The notes under the pieces were generated by a model. The model had not been told where the DNA came from. It saw only the letters and a program-made list of their open reading frames with translations, and did no database searches. Positions 51,718 to 59,940 of a stretch of 64,000 nucleotides of DNA are shown in pieces. The translations under genes were made by a program, and so were the position numbers. Position 1 is the stretch's first letter. Every line of letters starts with the position of its first letter. This DNA comes from Fervidobacterium nodosum Rt17-B1 (GTDB taxonomy: Bacteria > Thermotogota > Thermotogae > Thermotogales > Fervidobacteriaceae). The stretch lies in NCBI RefSeq assembly GCF_000017545.1, contig NC_009718.1, positions 124,001-188,000 of the forward strand. The letters are read 5' to 3'.

Positions 51718-53073
51718 TTATTCTCTAAAGAATGTGAGGTAAGCTATGAAGAGTAAGGCAAGGACCCATGTGAACCAGTGAACTTCTTTTCTCTTTCCCG
51801 AAAAGGTTTTAACGATTGGGTATGTTATTATTCCTAATGCTATACCGTTTGCTATTGAGTAAGTGAAGGGGATCATAGTGAGTGTGACAAACGCGGGTAC
51901 CGCATCTGTTATATCATCCCATTTTATAGACATTAAGCTCTTAATCATTAAGACGCCGACGAATATAAGAGCTGGCGCTGTAGCGGCCGATGGAATTGTT
52001 AACGCTAGTGGCGAGAAGAATAACATCGCTAACATTAAAAGTGCAACTACGATAGCTGTTAAACCTGTTCTTCCACCTGCTGCAATACCGGTACTGCTTT
52101 CAATATACGTTGTTACAGTTGATGTACCAAACAAAGAACCAATAACTGTACCAATAGCATCAGCTAAATAGGCTGGTTTTGCTCTTTCAAGTTCGCCTTT
52201 TTTCTTTGTAAATCCAGCGCTTTCAGCTAATCCTGTAAGTGTACCTAAAGTATCGAAGAAATCAACAAAGAAGAATGTTGCAACAACTACCCAAAATGCA
52301 CCTGAGAGAAGTGTTTTTGAATCGAATTGTATTTTGAAAAACGTTGGAGATATATCGGGAATTTTTCCTATTATTCCTTGATAATGTGTAACGTTGAATA
52401 TAGGAAATGTTCCTATTACAGTTGTCAATATTATTCCAAGGAGTATGGAACCTGGTACTTGTAGTGCGAATAAAACAACGGTTATGAAGAATCCAATTAT
52501 TGCAAGCAATGTGTCTGGTTTATTCAAATGTCCGAGTGTAACTGCTGTTATCGGATCAGGCATGACTATCCCAGCATTTTTCAATCCAATTAAGGCAATA
52601 AACAAACCAATTCCAGCCCCTGTTGCTGCTTTAACTGGTTGTGGTACAGCTGTAGCTACGAAACTTCTTGCGCCAGTGAGAGTTAATATAACAAATATCA
52701 AACCTTCAATAAACACAGCTGTAAGTGCTAATTGCCATGGTATTCCAAGTTTTAAACATACTGTGTAAGTGAAATAGGCGTTAAGTCCCATACCGGGAGC
52801 CAAGGCGAATGGGTAATTTGCAAATAATCCCATTATGAGTGTTGCTGTTGCGCCACCAAGAATGGTAGCAACCATGAAAGCCCCGTAGTATGAGTTGTAG
52901 AGTGATTGGTCGATAATCTTCCCGGTTTGGTCAAAAATACCAGGAACTGCTTGAACTAATATAGACGGGTTTACGAAAACGATGTAAGCCATCGTTAGAA
53001 AGGTTGTGATACCTGCAATAACCTCCTTACGGACTGTGGAACCTGACTGTGAGATACCGAAGTACCTATCCAT
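51718..53073 (-). CDS. NCS2-type purine permease (AzgA/PbuG-like)
   Basis: A 451-residue protein with about 12 transmembrane helices. It has the NCS2/AzgA-like start (AGITTFLTMAYIVFVNPSI), LAPGMGLNAYFTY in the third helix, the substrate-region motif and the ESSTGIAAGGRTGLTAIV block. The pattern is closest to the hypoxanthine/guanine or adenine permease branch (PbuG/AzgA), proton driven. No purine riboswitch fits in the 50 bases before the start. ATG follows GGGGGGAGTGATAAAGT. Confidence 0.92.
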   Translation of the reverse strand: MDRYFGISQSGSTVRKEVIAGITTFLTMAYIVFVNPSILVQAVPGIFDQTGKIIDQSLYNSYYGAFMVATILGGATATLIMGLFANYPFALAPGMGLNAYFTYTVCLKLGIPWQLALTAVFIEGLIFVILTLTGARSFVATAVPQPVKAATGAGIGLFIALIGLKNAGIVMPDPITAVTLGHLNKPDTLLAIIGFFITVVLFALQVPGSILLGIILTTVIGTFPIFNVTHYQGIIGKIPDISPTFFKIQFDSKTLLSGAFWVVVATFFFVDFFDTLGTLTGLAESAGFTKKKGELERAKPAYLADAIGTVIGSLFGTSTVTTYIESSTGIAAGGRTGLTAIVVALLMLAMLFFSPLALTIPSAATAPALIFVGVLMIKSLMSIKWDDITDAVPAFVTLTMIPFTYSIANGIALGIITYPIVKTFSGKRKEVHWFTWVLALLFIAYLTFFRE

Positions 53074-53123
53074 ACTTTATCACTCCCCCCACGAAATGTT
53101 CGGTAAAAATTGATGGATATTTT

Positions 53124-53342
53124 TTATTTTAGCTTTATCTTTGTTCTATTTTCAAATTCAACAACTGTGCCATCGACTATGATATGATCTATGTCTGTGC
53201 CTTCCACCATTTGTATAATGGCGTCTTCAAGGTCTTTTTTCTCTTTGTTTAATTCTTTTATTGTATCTTTAACTCTTAAATATCTTCTCACGAAATTTTC
53301 AAGCGCTTGAAGTAATTGTTCATTTTGTATATCGTTATCCAT
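53124..53342 (-). CDS. Small coiled-coil protein, function unknown
   Basis: A 72-residue protein with a helical N-terminal part (KDTIKELNKEKKDLEDAII, coiled-coil pattern) and a small C-terminal beta segment (IDHIIVDGTVVEFENRTKI). No family recognised. GGAGGTCTTTCAT precedes the ATG. It lies between the aminotransferase and the purine permease on the same strand. Confidence 0.65.
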   Translation of the reverse strand: MDNDIQNEQLLQALENFVRRYLRVKDTIKELNKEKKDLEDAIIQMVEGTDIDHIIVDGTVVEFENRTKIKLK

Positions 53343-53359
53343 ATGAAAGACCTCCTAGT

Positions 53360-54490
53360 TTATAGTGATTCTTTAATTTTTTCAACAACCTCTTTTATCT
53401 CTTCGTTTCTTAGCTCTGGGAAAATTGGTAAAGCAAGCGTTGTTTTTGATAAACTTTCTGCAACAGGGAAATCGCCTTCTTTGTAACCATACTCTGAAAA
53501 ACACTTTTGTAAGTGTAGTGGTAATGGATAATATAAAGCTGTCCTTATTCCACTTTCTTCTAAATGCTCCTTAACTCTATTTCGTGTTTCTTCATTTTCA
53601 AACTCAACAACGTATTGGTGGTATACATGATTGCGATATCCAGTCTCTACAACTTTTGGATATTTCACTGGAAGTTTATAATCTTCAAATAATCTTTGGT
53701 ATTCCTTTGCAATTTCTATTCTTCTTGTCGTCCATTCGTCTAAGTACTTAAGTTTAACAGATAATATTGCAGCGTGAATTGAATCAATTCGCGAATTGTA
53801 CCCTACCATTTCGTGATAGTACTTTTTCTTTGAGCCGTGTTGTCTAAGCATTCTGCATTTTTCTGCTAATTCATCATTGTTTGTTACTATCATCCCGGCA
53901 TCGCCGTATGCTCCAAGGTTTTTGGTTGGAAAGAACGAAAAAATACCAATATCACCGATTGTTCCAGATTTTAAAATTTTATTGCCGATTTTTCCCTCAC
54001 TTCCTACGGATTGCGCCGAATCTTCTAATATTTTAACATGATACTTTTCTTTTAGGAAGAGTAGATTTTCAAAATCAACTGACCTACCAAAAAGATGGAC
54101 TGGTATAACAATTCTTATTTTTTCTCTTTTCAACACATCTTCAACTTGATTCAAATCTATGTTGTAAGTTTCCTTATCTACATCAACAAAGACTGGTACT
54201 CCACCATTCCTAACTATGCACGATGCAGTAGCGAAGAATGTGTATGGTGTTGTGATTACCTTCTCACCTTTTTCTATACCGATAGAATGTAGTGCAATAA
54301 CCAAGGCATCGCTGCCGTTAGCAACTCCAATTGCGTGTTTAACATTTAAATACCTAGCAAATTCACTTTCAAATTCGCTAACTGCAGGTCCAAGTATAAC
54401 TTTCCCACTTAATAAGACATCATCAATCGCTTTGAGTATTTCTTCACGTAAATTTTCATATTGCCTTGTCATATCGAAAAGTGGAATCAT
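53360..54490 (-). CDS. DegT/DnrJ/EryC1/StrS family aminotransferase
   Basis: A 376-residue PLP-dependent sugar aminotransferase. The Schiff-base Lys is in FFPTKNLGAYGDAGM (near residue 190), with GVANGSDALVIAL (phosphate site) and ITTPYTFFATAS near the N-terminus. Enzymes of this group make amino sugars for surface glycans. The specific keto-sugar cannot be predicted. GGAGG lies 10 bases before the ATG. No other sugar-biosynthesis gene is nearby except the epimerase at 23458. Confidence 0.93.
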   Translation of the reverse strand: MIPLFDMTRQYENLREEILKAIDDVLLSGKVILGPAVSEFESEFARYLNVKHAIGVANGSDALVIALHSIGIEKGEKVITTPYTFFATASCIVRNGGVPVFVDVDKETYNIDLNQVEDVLKREKIRIVIPVHLFGRSVDFENLLFLKEKYHVKILEDSAQSVGSEGKIGNKILKSGTIGDIGIFSFFPTKNLGAYGDAGMIVTNNDELAEKCRMLRQHGSKKKYYHEMVGYNSRIDSIHAAILSVKLKYLDEWTTRRIEIAKEYQRLFEDYKLPVKYPKVVETGYRNHVYHQYVVEFENEETRNRVKEHLEESGIRTALYYPLPLHLQKCFSEYGYKEGDFPVAESLSKTTLALPIFPELRNEEIKEVVEKIKESL

Positions 54491-54512
54491 ATAACTTTAG
54501 CCTCCTTAAACC

Positions 54513-55691
54513 TTATTTGTAATTGATTTTACAATGCTTTTCAGAAAAAACTAAACGTACGAATTCGTACTTTCTGTAATTTACATATACATCGTAACCG
54601 GTGTTTTTCTGCAAGAAATCAATAATTGATGGATTTTCCTGTTTTAAAGGAGTAAAACCATTTGGAATAGATATGAACTGTTCGATACCTATTTTTGGTT
54701 GTTTCAGTGGTTTTGTATATATAGCATAAAATCCAACTTGGGACTCGAACATTTTAAAATATTCTTTTGCTACGGTAATATTTCCCTCGTTGAAGTGATA
54801 AAATCCCAAAAATAGTTTGAATTCGGGTGATTTTTCGAATTTTCTAAGATTTTGAATCTCTATTTTATAACCTGCTAAATATTTTCTAGCAGCAGCAATT
54901 AGTTGACCATAAATACACCATTCAGGTGGTGTAACAGTCTCTCCTCGCAAATAAGCTCTATGTGTATTGATACATGTGTGAGACAAATTGGGAATTTCTT
55001 TTGTACTATCTACATAAACATTTAGTAAGAGTATTAAAGTCGCGAATATTCTTTCTCTGACTGCTTGAATTATATCTTGTTCGGTGGCTTGGTTAACGAA
55101 AAGTTTGTGTATTAAATTCCAAAATTCAGATTTTTTGGACAATATTTGCAATATTTTATCCATACCATCGGCTGAGCCCTTTAACATTTCTCTTTCCAGA
55201 AGTAAGAGCAAAGGATACAAAGAATCTGGATTTTTTTTCAAAAGCAAAACAGCGTTTTTTGATATGTCTTCGCCAGAGTACATTTCTGCTAATAATTTAT
55301 TGTACTCCGCCTCAATGCCTCCAGCTTGGCTAAATGAAGCAATCGAATTTTTTATGTTTCCATTGAGGAGATTTATCAACCCCTCGAATATGTTTTTTCG
55401 GTTAATGTTATTTGTTCTTTGTTGAAATATACGTAAGGTTTTTTCGATTGAGTCGATACTTGCGTCGTAATCATGGGAATTTATATCGTATAGTGTTAAA
55501 CTTTCTTCCTCTGTAATATGAGCACTTACTGTTAGATTTTCCTTGAGACGTTTTATAGTCTCTTCATCATATTTTGTTTCTTTTGCATCCTTTGGTTTAT
55601 CTTTGAGTAAACCTTTTTTCTTAAGGTCTTTTTCTAGTTCTTTTTTCAACTTTATTATATTTTCTAACTTTTCATTTTCATTATCAAACAT
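54513..55691 (-). CDS. Large helical protein, function unknown
   Basis: A 392-residue protein. It begins with a Lys-rich charged stretch (about 1-55) and is otherwise helical, with repeats of hydrophobic helix pairs that look like TPR-like modules (such as FLGFYHFNEGNITVAKEYFKMF). No transmembrane region or catalytic motif is visible and I do not recognise the family. Its ATG overlaps the radC stop (8 bases), so it is translationally coupled with radC and maf. GGGTGGGATA precedes the start. Confidence 0.65.
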   Translation of the reverse strand: MFDNENEKLENIIKLKKELEKDLKKKGLLKDKPKDAKETKYDEETIKRLKENLTVSAHITEEESLTLYDINSHDYDASIDSIEKTLRIFQQRTNNINRKNIFEGLINLLNGNIKNSIASFSQAGGIEAEYNKLLAEMYSGEDISKNAVLLLKKNPDSLYPLLLLLEREMLKGSADGMDKILQILSKKSEFWNLIHKLFVNQATEQDIIQAVRERIFATLILLLNVYVDSTKEIPNLSHTCINTHRAYLRGETVTPPEWCIYGQLIAAARKYLAGYKIEIQNLRKFEKSPEFKLFLGFYHFNEGNITVAKEYFKMFESQVGFYAIYTKPLKQPKIGIEQFISIPNGFTPLKQENPSIIDFLQKNTGYDVYVNYRKYEFVRLVFSEKHCKINYK

Positions 55692-56361
55692 TATCCCACC
55701 CTATTTCTTTACATTTTTGTCTTAGACTGTAAAATGTTTGACCAATTATGACATGGTCATGGAGGTTTATTCCCAATAATTCGCCCGCTTTCTTAATCTT
55801 TTTAGTTAATTCTATATCATCTTTGCTTGGCGTTGGATCTCCAGAAGGATGATTATGCGCAAGTATTATACCTGTGGAACTTCGCAAAATCGCTTCTCTG
55901 AAAATATCCCTTGGGTGTGCCATTGAAGAGTTTATAGTTCCTTTAGATACATCTTTGCTTCCAATTACTTTTAATTTTGTATCTAAGAATATAACTCTTA
56001 CTATTTCTTGGGGATAACTTTGCATATCTATACAATATTGAAAAACATTTTCAGGTGAAGTCAATTTTGGGTCTAAGATAACTGTTTCTTCCTTAACTAA
56101 TCTTTTAGCGAGTTCTAAAGCTGCCATAAGAGTTACTATTTTCACATCTCCAAGTCCTTTAATACTTTTGAAATCATCAAATGTTGCTCTTGACATTTTG
56201 TATAAACTTCCACCAAATTTATTGAATAATTCTTTTGAAGTTTCTAATACATCTTTTCCGTTTGTTCCTGTTCTGAGCAGAATAGCTATTAATTCACTTG
56301 TTTCAAGAGCTTCACTGCCTTCTTTTAATAACTTTTCCCTTGGACCGTATTCTATTGGCAT
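55684..56361 (-). CDS. radC: RadC-family JAB-domain protein
   Basis: A 225-residue protein with an N-terminal helix-hairpin-helix-like part (FDDFKSIKGLGDVKIVTLMAALELAKR) and a C-terminal MPN/JAB domain: the zinc motif is AHNHPSGDPTPSKDD with E upstream (MAHPRDIFREAILRS). RadC was named for a repair phenotype that is now doubtful. It may act in competence or phage-related processes. The start ATG lies inside the end of maf (overlap of 10 bases). The gene is not near mobile elements here. Confidence 0.93.
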   Translation of the reverse strand: MPIEYGPREKLLKEGSEALETSELIAILLRTGTNGKDVLETSKELFNKFGGSLYKMSRATFDDFKSIKGLGDVKIVTLMAALELAKRLVKEETVILDPKLTSPENVFQYCIDMQSYPQEIVRVIFLDTKLKVIGSKDVSKGTINSSMAHPRDIFREAILRSSTGIILAHNHPSGDPTPSKDDIELTKKIKKAGELLGINLHDHVIIGQTFYSLRQKCKEIGWDNV

Positions 56362-56921
56362 GTTTTACCCACTATCCCCCTATCGAAGAGAATTTTCCAA
56401 AGCTTAGGTAAAGGTAATCCAACAACGTTTGTGTAATCACCTATGATTTTTTCAACAAAAACACCGCCTAATCCTTGAATACCGTACGCTCCAGCTTTGT
56501 CGAGTGGCTCTCCAGTGGATATGTAATATTCTATCTCGCTATCTTCGAGTTTTCTAAACTTAACTTTTGTCATTTCATAAAATAATATTTCTTCGCTCTT
56601 TATTTTAACACAAACACCTGTAAAAACTTTATGCCATTTTCCTGAAAGTTCTTTAAGCATTTCAAAAGCTTCTTTTGAGTTTTTTGGTTTCCCAAAAATT
56701 TTTTTACTGGTACAAACTAGTGTATCTGCCGATATGATTGTATCATCTGCTTTAGCTTTTATAGCGTTCGCTTTTTTTAAAGCAAGTTCGATAACGATAT
56801 CTTCAGGATTGGTTGAGTTTATTTCGCTTTCGTCAATTTCTGGGGAAATGGCAACAAAATCTATTTTAAATGTTTTTAATAGTTCTATCCTTCTTTGGGA
56901 TGATGAACCGAGAATTATCAA
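56352..56921 (-). CDS. maf: Maf-family nucleotide pyrophosphatase
   Basis: A 189-residue protein with the Maf N-terminal motif LGSSSQRRIELL, the ISADTLV strand, GKPKNSKEAFEMLKELSGKWHKV and the PLDKAGAYGIQG block. Enzymes of this family hydrolyse dTTP, UTP and modified nucleotides (housecleaning), and were linked with septum formation. TTG start at 56921 with AGGAGG 8 bases upstream. Confidence 0.94.
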   Translation of the reverse strand: MIILGSSSQRRIELLKTFKIDFVAISPEIDESEINSTNPEDIVIELALKKANAIKAKADDTIISADTLVCTSKKIFGKPKNSKEAFEMLKELSGKWHKVFTGVCVKIKSEEILFYEMTKVKFRKLEDSEIEYYISTGEPLDKAGAYGIQGLGGVFVEKIIGDYTNVVGLPLPKLWKILFDRGIVGKTCQ

Positions 56922-56949
56922 CTATGATACCTCCTATACTTGATAATTT

Positions 56950-57894
56950 TCACAATTTTAATTCGTACCATATGTTTTTTATGTTAATTTCGTATTCTTT
57001 AAACCTGTCCATTGAACATACGACTCCTTTATATTCTTTCGCGAGGTTTATAATTAACTCATCGGCGGGTGAATGGTAATAAGTTTTCTTGTAGTTGAAG
57101 TATTTTGTGTGAAATTTGTATTTCGCGTTCTCATCAAAAACAATGTAAAATGGAAAATAGACTTTATCAAGTTTAGCAATAAGTTCAAGCAATGAATCTA
57201 TTTTTTCAGGACCTTTTATATTTTTAGACATAAGTATGTTGTTTCCATCTATTATAACAGGTATGGTATTTTCCTTAGAGGATAAAACCTTCCAAACATA
57301 TGGATGGAGTCTTGCTTTTAAGCTTTTGGACTCAATAGGATTTAAATATTTAATGAAATCCCGCATCCATAAATATTCTTCAAGCGTTTCGGGAGTTATT
57401 GAAATAGCTTTTTGGATGATATCTTTTATAAATGTATCGTTTTGTGCACTCTCGAGTGCGTACAATTGGACGAAATTTTCTAAGTTTAATTCTTTCAACT
57501 TTTTCTTTTGTTTCACTAGGAAGTCTTTATAGTTTTTTATGTTATCAGTTGGGAATGGATACAAAGAAGGCTTTGCCCAAAAAAGTATCTCAAAGAGCAC
57601 ATATCTGGAAATTTTATTTTTTTCAAATTCAATTATTTTATTTTCAATGCTCTCATTAATGTTAAAAAGACTATGCAGTAAAAAAGAAAAAGTCAGAGGA
57701 TTTATCTTCTTTAAATCCGCTTTCTCTGGTCTTTCAAAGTTTCTAATTAATACTCCTATCTTTTGCTGGTTCATGCTCTTGTATTCTTTAAGTATATCCA
57801 ATATAACTCTTCTTTTAACTTCGAGGGATTTGATGCGTTCGAGATACTCTTGACTGTATATATCCACATACTTATTGTTATCTAGTTTAGCCAC
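56950..57894 (-). CDS. NYN/Zc3h12a-like PIN-fold putative RNase with novel N-terminus
   Basis: A 314-residue protein. Residues 1-205 are helical, of unknown type. The last 105 residues follow the NYN/Zc3h12a PIN pattern: PVIIDGNNILMSK (D216), FYIVFDENAKYKF (D254), SPADELIINLAKEYKG (D278) and VVCSMDRFKEYE (D296), giving a plausible set of four acidic residues for metal-dependent RNA cleavage. I infer an RNase, but the activity is not proven and the target is unknown. GTG start with GGGG 6 bases before. Confidence 0.75.
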   Translation of the reverse strand: MAKLDNNKYVDIYSQEYLERIKSLEVKRRVILDILKEYKSMNQQKIGVLIRNFERPEKADLKKINPLTFSFLLHSLFNINESIENKIIEFEKNKISRYVLFEILFWAKPSLYPFPTDNIKNYKDFLVKQKKKLKELNLENFVQLYALESAQNDTFIKDIIQKAISITPETLEEYLWMRDFIKYLNPIESKSLKARLHPYVWKVLSSKENTIPVIIDGNNILMSKNIKGPEKIDSLLELIAKLDKVYFPFYIVFDENAKYKFHTKYFNYKKTYYHSPADELIINLAKEYKGVVCSMDRFKEYEINIKNIWYELKL

Positions 57895-57949
57895 ATAAAG
57901 CCCCCTAATTTCTAAATTATTTTAGTTAGTTTTGATTAGCTTTGACTCA

Positions 57950-58555
57950 TCAAAAAGATTTGAAGAATGGATTAATTTCAAATAATCTCTTTATTGTCGT
58001 TTGGTTTTCATGACCAGGACAGATTTTCCAGTCATCAGGAAAAGTTTTAAAAATTCTCCTTAAATTTTCTATCGTTTTTTTCATTTCTTCACGCATTTTT
58101 TTGGCTTTTTCCTTATCTATATAAAGATCCACTCTTCCTATAGTATCTGAAAAAACAACATCTCCGGTGAATAAATGTCCATTTATGATAATTATTCGAG
58201 AGCCCGCAGTGTGACCGGGTGCTAAAATTGTCTCGAAGTACTCATCGATATTATACCATTTATAATCTATACTGAAAATCTCGTCGAAAAATATAGAAAG
58301 GTTTAAAGATGGATTTGATAGGCATTCGCTATCTTCAGGCGATATGTATATTTTTCCCACATTTATTTCCTTTAATCCAGCGATATGGTCGTAATGACCA
58401 TGTGTAATTATAACATCGTAAGTTTTTGTTTTATCAACATAGTTACCAATTCCTTTTCCTGGATCTACTATGTAATCTATACCATTAATTGTAAAAGAAT
58501 AGCTGTTTGTTTGTAATTCACCAGATGTTTTGAACACTTTAAGATTTTCAATCAT
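57950..58555 (-). CDS. MBL-fold metallo-hydrolase (glyoxalase II-like)
   Basis: About 201 residues. The HxHxDH zinc motif is THGHYDHIAG, followed by APGHTAGSRIII (third zinc His) and LFTGDVVFSDTIGR (bridging Asp), typical of the glyoxalase II-like hydrolases that hydrolyse thioesters. The gene is followed by a final His (CPGHENQTT). Start ATG at 58555 with AGAGGGAGAATAAAT before it, not the GTG at 58579. It begins 25 bases after the end of the membrane gene. Confidence 0.92.
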   Translation of the reverse strand: MIENLKVFKTSGELQTNSYSFTINGIDYIVDPGKGIGNYVDKTKTYDVIITHGHYDHIAGLKEINVGKIYISPEDSECLSNPSLNLSIFFDEIFSIDYKWYNIDEYFETILAPGHTAGSRIIIINGHLFTGDVVFSDTIGRVDLYIDKEKAKKMREEMKKTIENLRRIFKTFPDDWKICPGHENQTTIKRLFEINPFFKSF

Positions 58556-58579
58556 ATTTATTCTCCCTCTTTTTGACAC

Positions 58580-59722
58580 TTAAATATGAATAAAAAGATT
58601 ATACATCAAATTTGCACTGAAGCCAGCCACTATACCACCGATTGTATGTGATAATATAGCCTTACTTGTTAAATATCTATATCCAAGTGCATCCATCATT
58701 CCAACGTGTGTACTCAGATATCCACTCCATGTCATTCCAATAGCGGTGAAGACAGCCACATCACTTGGTTTTATAAGGCCATGTTCCATAAATCTTGGAA
58801 CAAGTGCGAGGGCCGCGCCTGTTGAGCCAAGACAAGTGATAGGAAATGCAATGAGCTGTGGTGAATCGAAGCCAAAAAGGATTTTCAATGGCCAAAATAA
58901 GTATTTTCCAATTTTATCAAAAAGTGCGATTCCTTCATATGCAAGTCCTTGATAACCGACAGAGTTGTCCTTAGGGCCGAATGTAAGCATCATAACGAGT
59001 GTGCTTATTATAAGAACGCCTGGTATAATTCCTATACCGATATCAACACCCGTTTTCCCGCCATCTAACATCGCTTCAAGGAATCTTTCAAAGGCATTAC
59101 CTTCTCTTATCTCTCTATGTTTCAAATTTACGTTCTCAACTTCTTTATGAACGCTCCCAAGCTTTTTCTTAGTCCATATAGAGAAAAGTCTAACACTGAC
59201 TATACTACCTATAATTGTCGCGATATTCCCAACTATAACTGCAGGAACTAGGTTAACTCCAGCTCTTCCACCCTGCGCAATGAAAAAAGTAGATACAATC
59301 ATTCCCATACCAAATGCTGTACCAAGATTACATAATAAAGGTTCCTGCCACTTTTCAAAATGCGAGATGAAAGATTTATCTTTTGCAAGCGCAATTATAG
59401 CAGGGTTGTCAGAAAAGTAAGTTGACAGTATTCCCATTGCAGCAATTCCAGGTAAATTGTAAAGGGGTTTCATCAATTTATCAAGAAGCAGGTGTATCCA
59501 GTATATAACTCCAAATTCATTCAAAAGAGCTGCGAAAGCACCAGTTAATACTGCAACTGCCATAATGAAGAATACAGTATTTAACAATAAGTCATGAGCA
59601 GTTGACATTAAAGTCTTAAAAAAATTTGCGCTTCCCATTGTTGAAGTAAAAATCCAAAAAAATATTATAAGAAAGAAAAGAAATACAAAAGTTTCAAATG
59701 AAAATAAAGGTTTCCTATTCAT
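58580..59722 (-). CDS. Nucleoside-recognition (gate) domain membrane protein, CD0519-like
   Basis: About 380 residues with some 9-10 membrane segments. The Gate (nucleoside recognition) pattern is visible: FFIMAVAVLTGAFAALLNEFGV, STYFSDNPAIIALA and the C-terminal repeat TAIGMTWSGYLSTHVGMMDALG. Related families include the CD0519/CD1768-type membrane proteins and spore-maturation SpmA/B-like proteins. It is a putative transporter or channel of unknown substrate. The start is the ATG at 59722 with GGAGGATACCTTTT upstream; the longer ORF upstream is unlikely. Confidence 0.8.
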   Translation of the reverse strand: MNRKPLFSFETFVFLFFLIIFFWIFTSTMGSANFFKTLMSTAHDLLLNTVFFIMAVAVLTGAFAALLNEFGVIYWIHLLLDKLMKPLYNLPGIAAMGILSTYFSDNPAIIALAKDKSFISHFEKWQEPLLCNLGTAFGMGMIVSTFFIAQGGRAGVNLVPAVIVGNIATIIGSIVSVRLFSIWTKKKLGSVHKEVENVNLKHREIREGNAFERFLEAMLDGGKTGVDIGIGIIPGVLIISTLVMMLTFGPKDNSVGYQGLAYEGIALFDKIGKYLFWPLKILFGFDSPQLIAFPITCLGSTGAALALVPRFMEHGLIKPSDVAVFTAIGMTWSGYLSTHVGMMDALGYRYLTSKAILSHTIGGIVAGFSANLMYNLFIHI

Positions 59723-59832
59723 AAAAGGTATCCTCCTTCTCCTGCATAAATTTATATGAATTTCATTACAAATAGAGTTTATCATTGCCATTATCACTGG
59801 TCAAACTTTTTGTATTGTAAAAAATTAGGTTT

Positions 59833-59861
59833 TTGAACTATATATGTTTTAATGATATAAT
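59833..59861 (+). promoter_or_regulatory. Promoter for rnr-ligA
   Basis: TTGAAC (59833-59838), 17-base spacer and TATAAT (59856-59861), about 80 bases before the ATG at 59941. Both boxes are near consensus. Confidence 0.75.
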
Positions 59862-59940
59862 ATTCTTTAGTATTGACAGTTGTTTTTTTTGCTACTTTCG
59901 GTATGCAACTTTTAGGATAATATTTAAAGGGGGAATATAA

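Noticed and set aside
53074-53123. A purine riboswitch before the purine permease gene.
   Set aside because: The 50-base gap lacks the paired helices and the start has its own strong ribosome site.
55684-56361. RadC as a sign of a mobile element.
   Set aside because: It sits between housekeeping genes with overlapping starts, and no integrase, repeats or change of base composition is visible.
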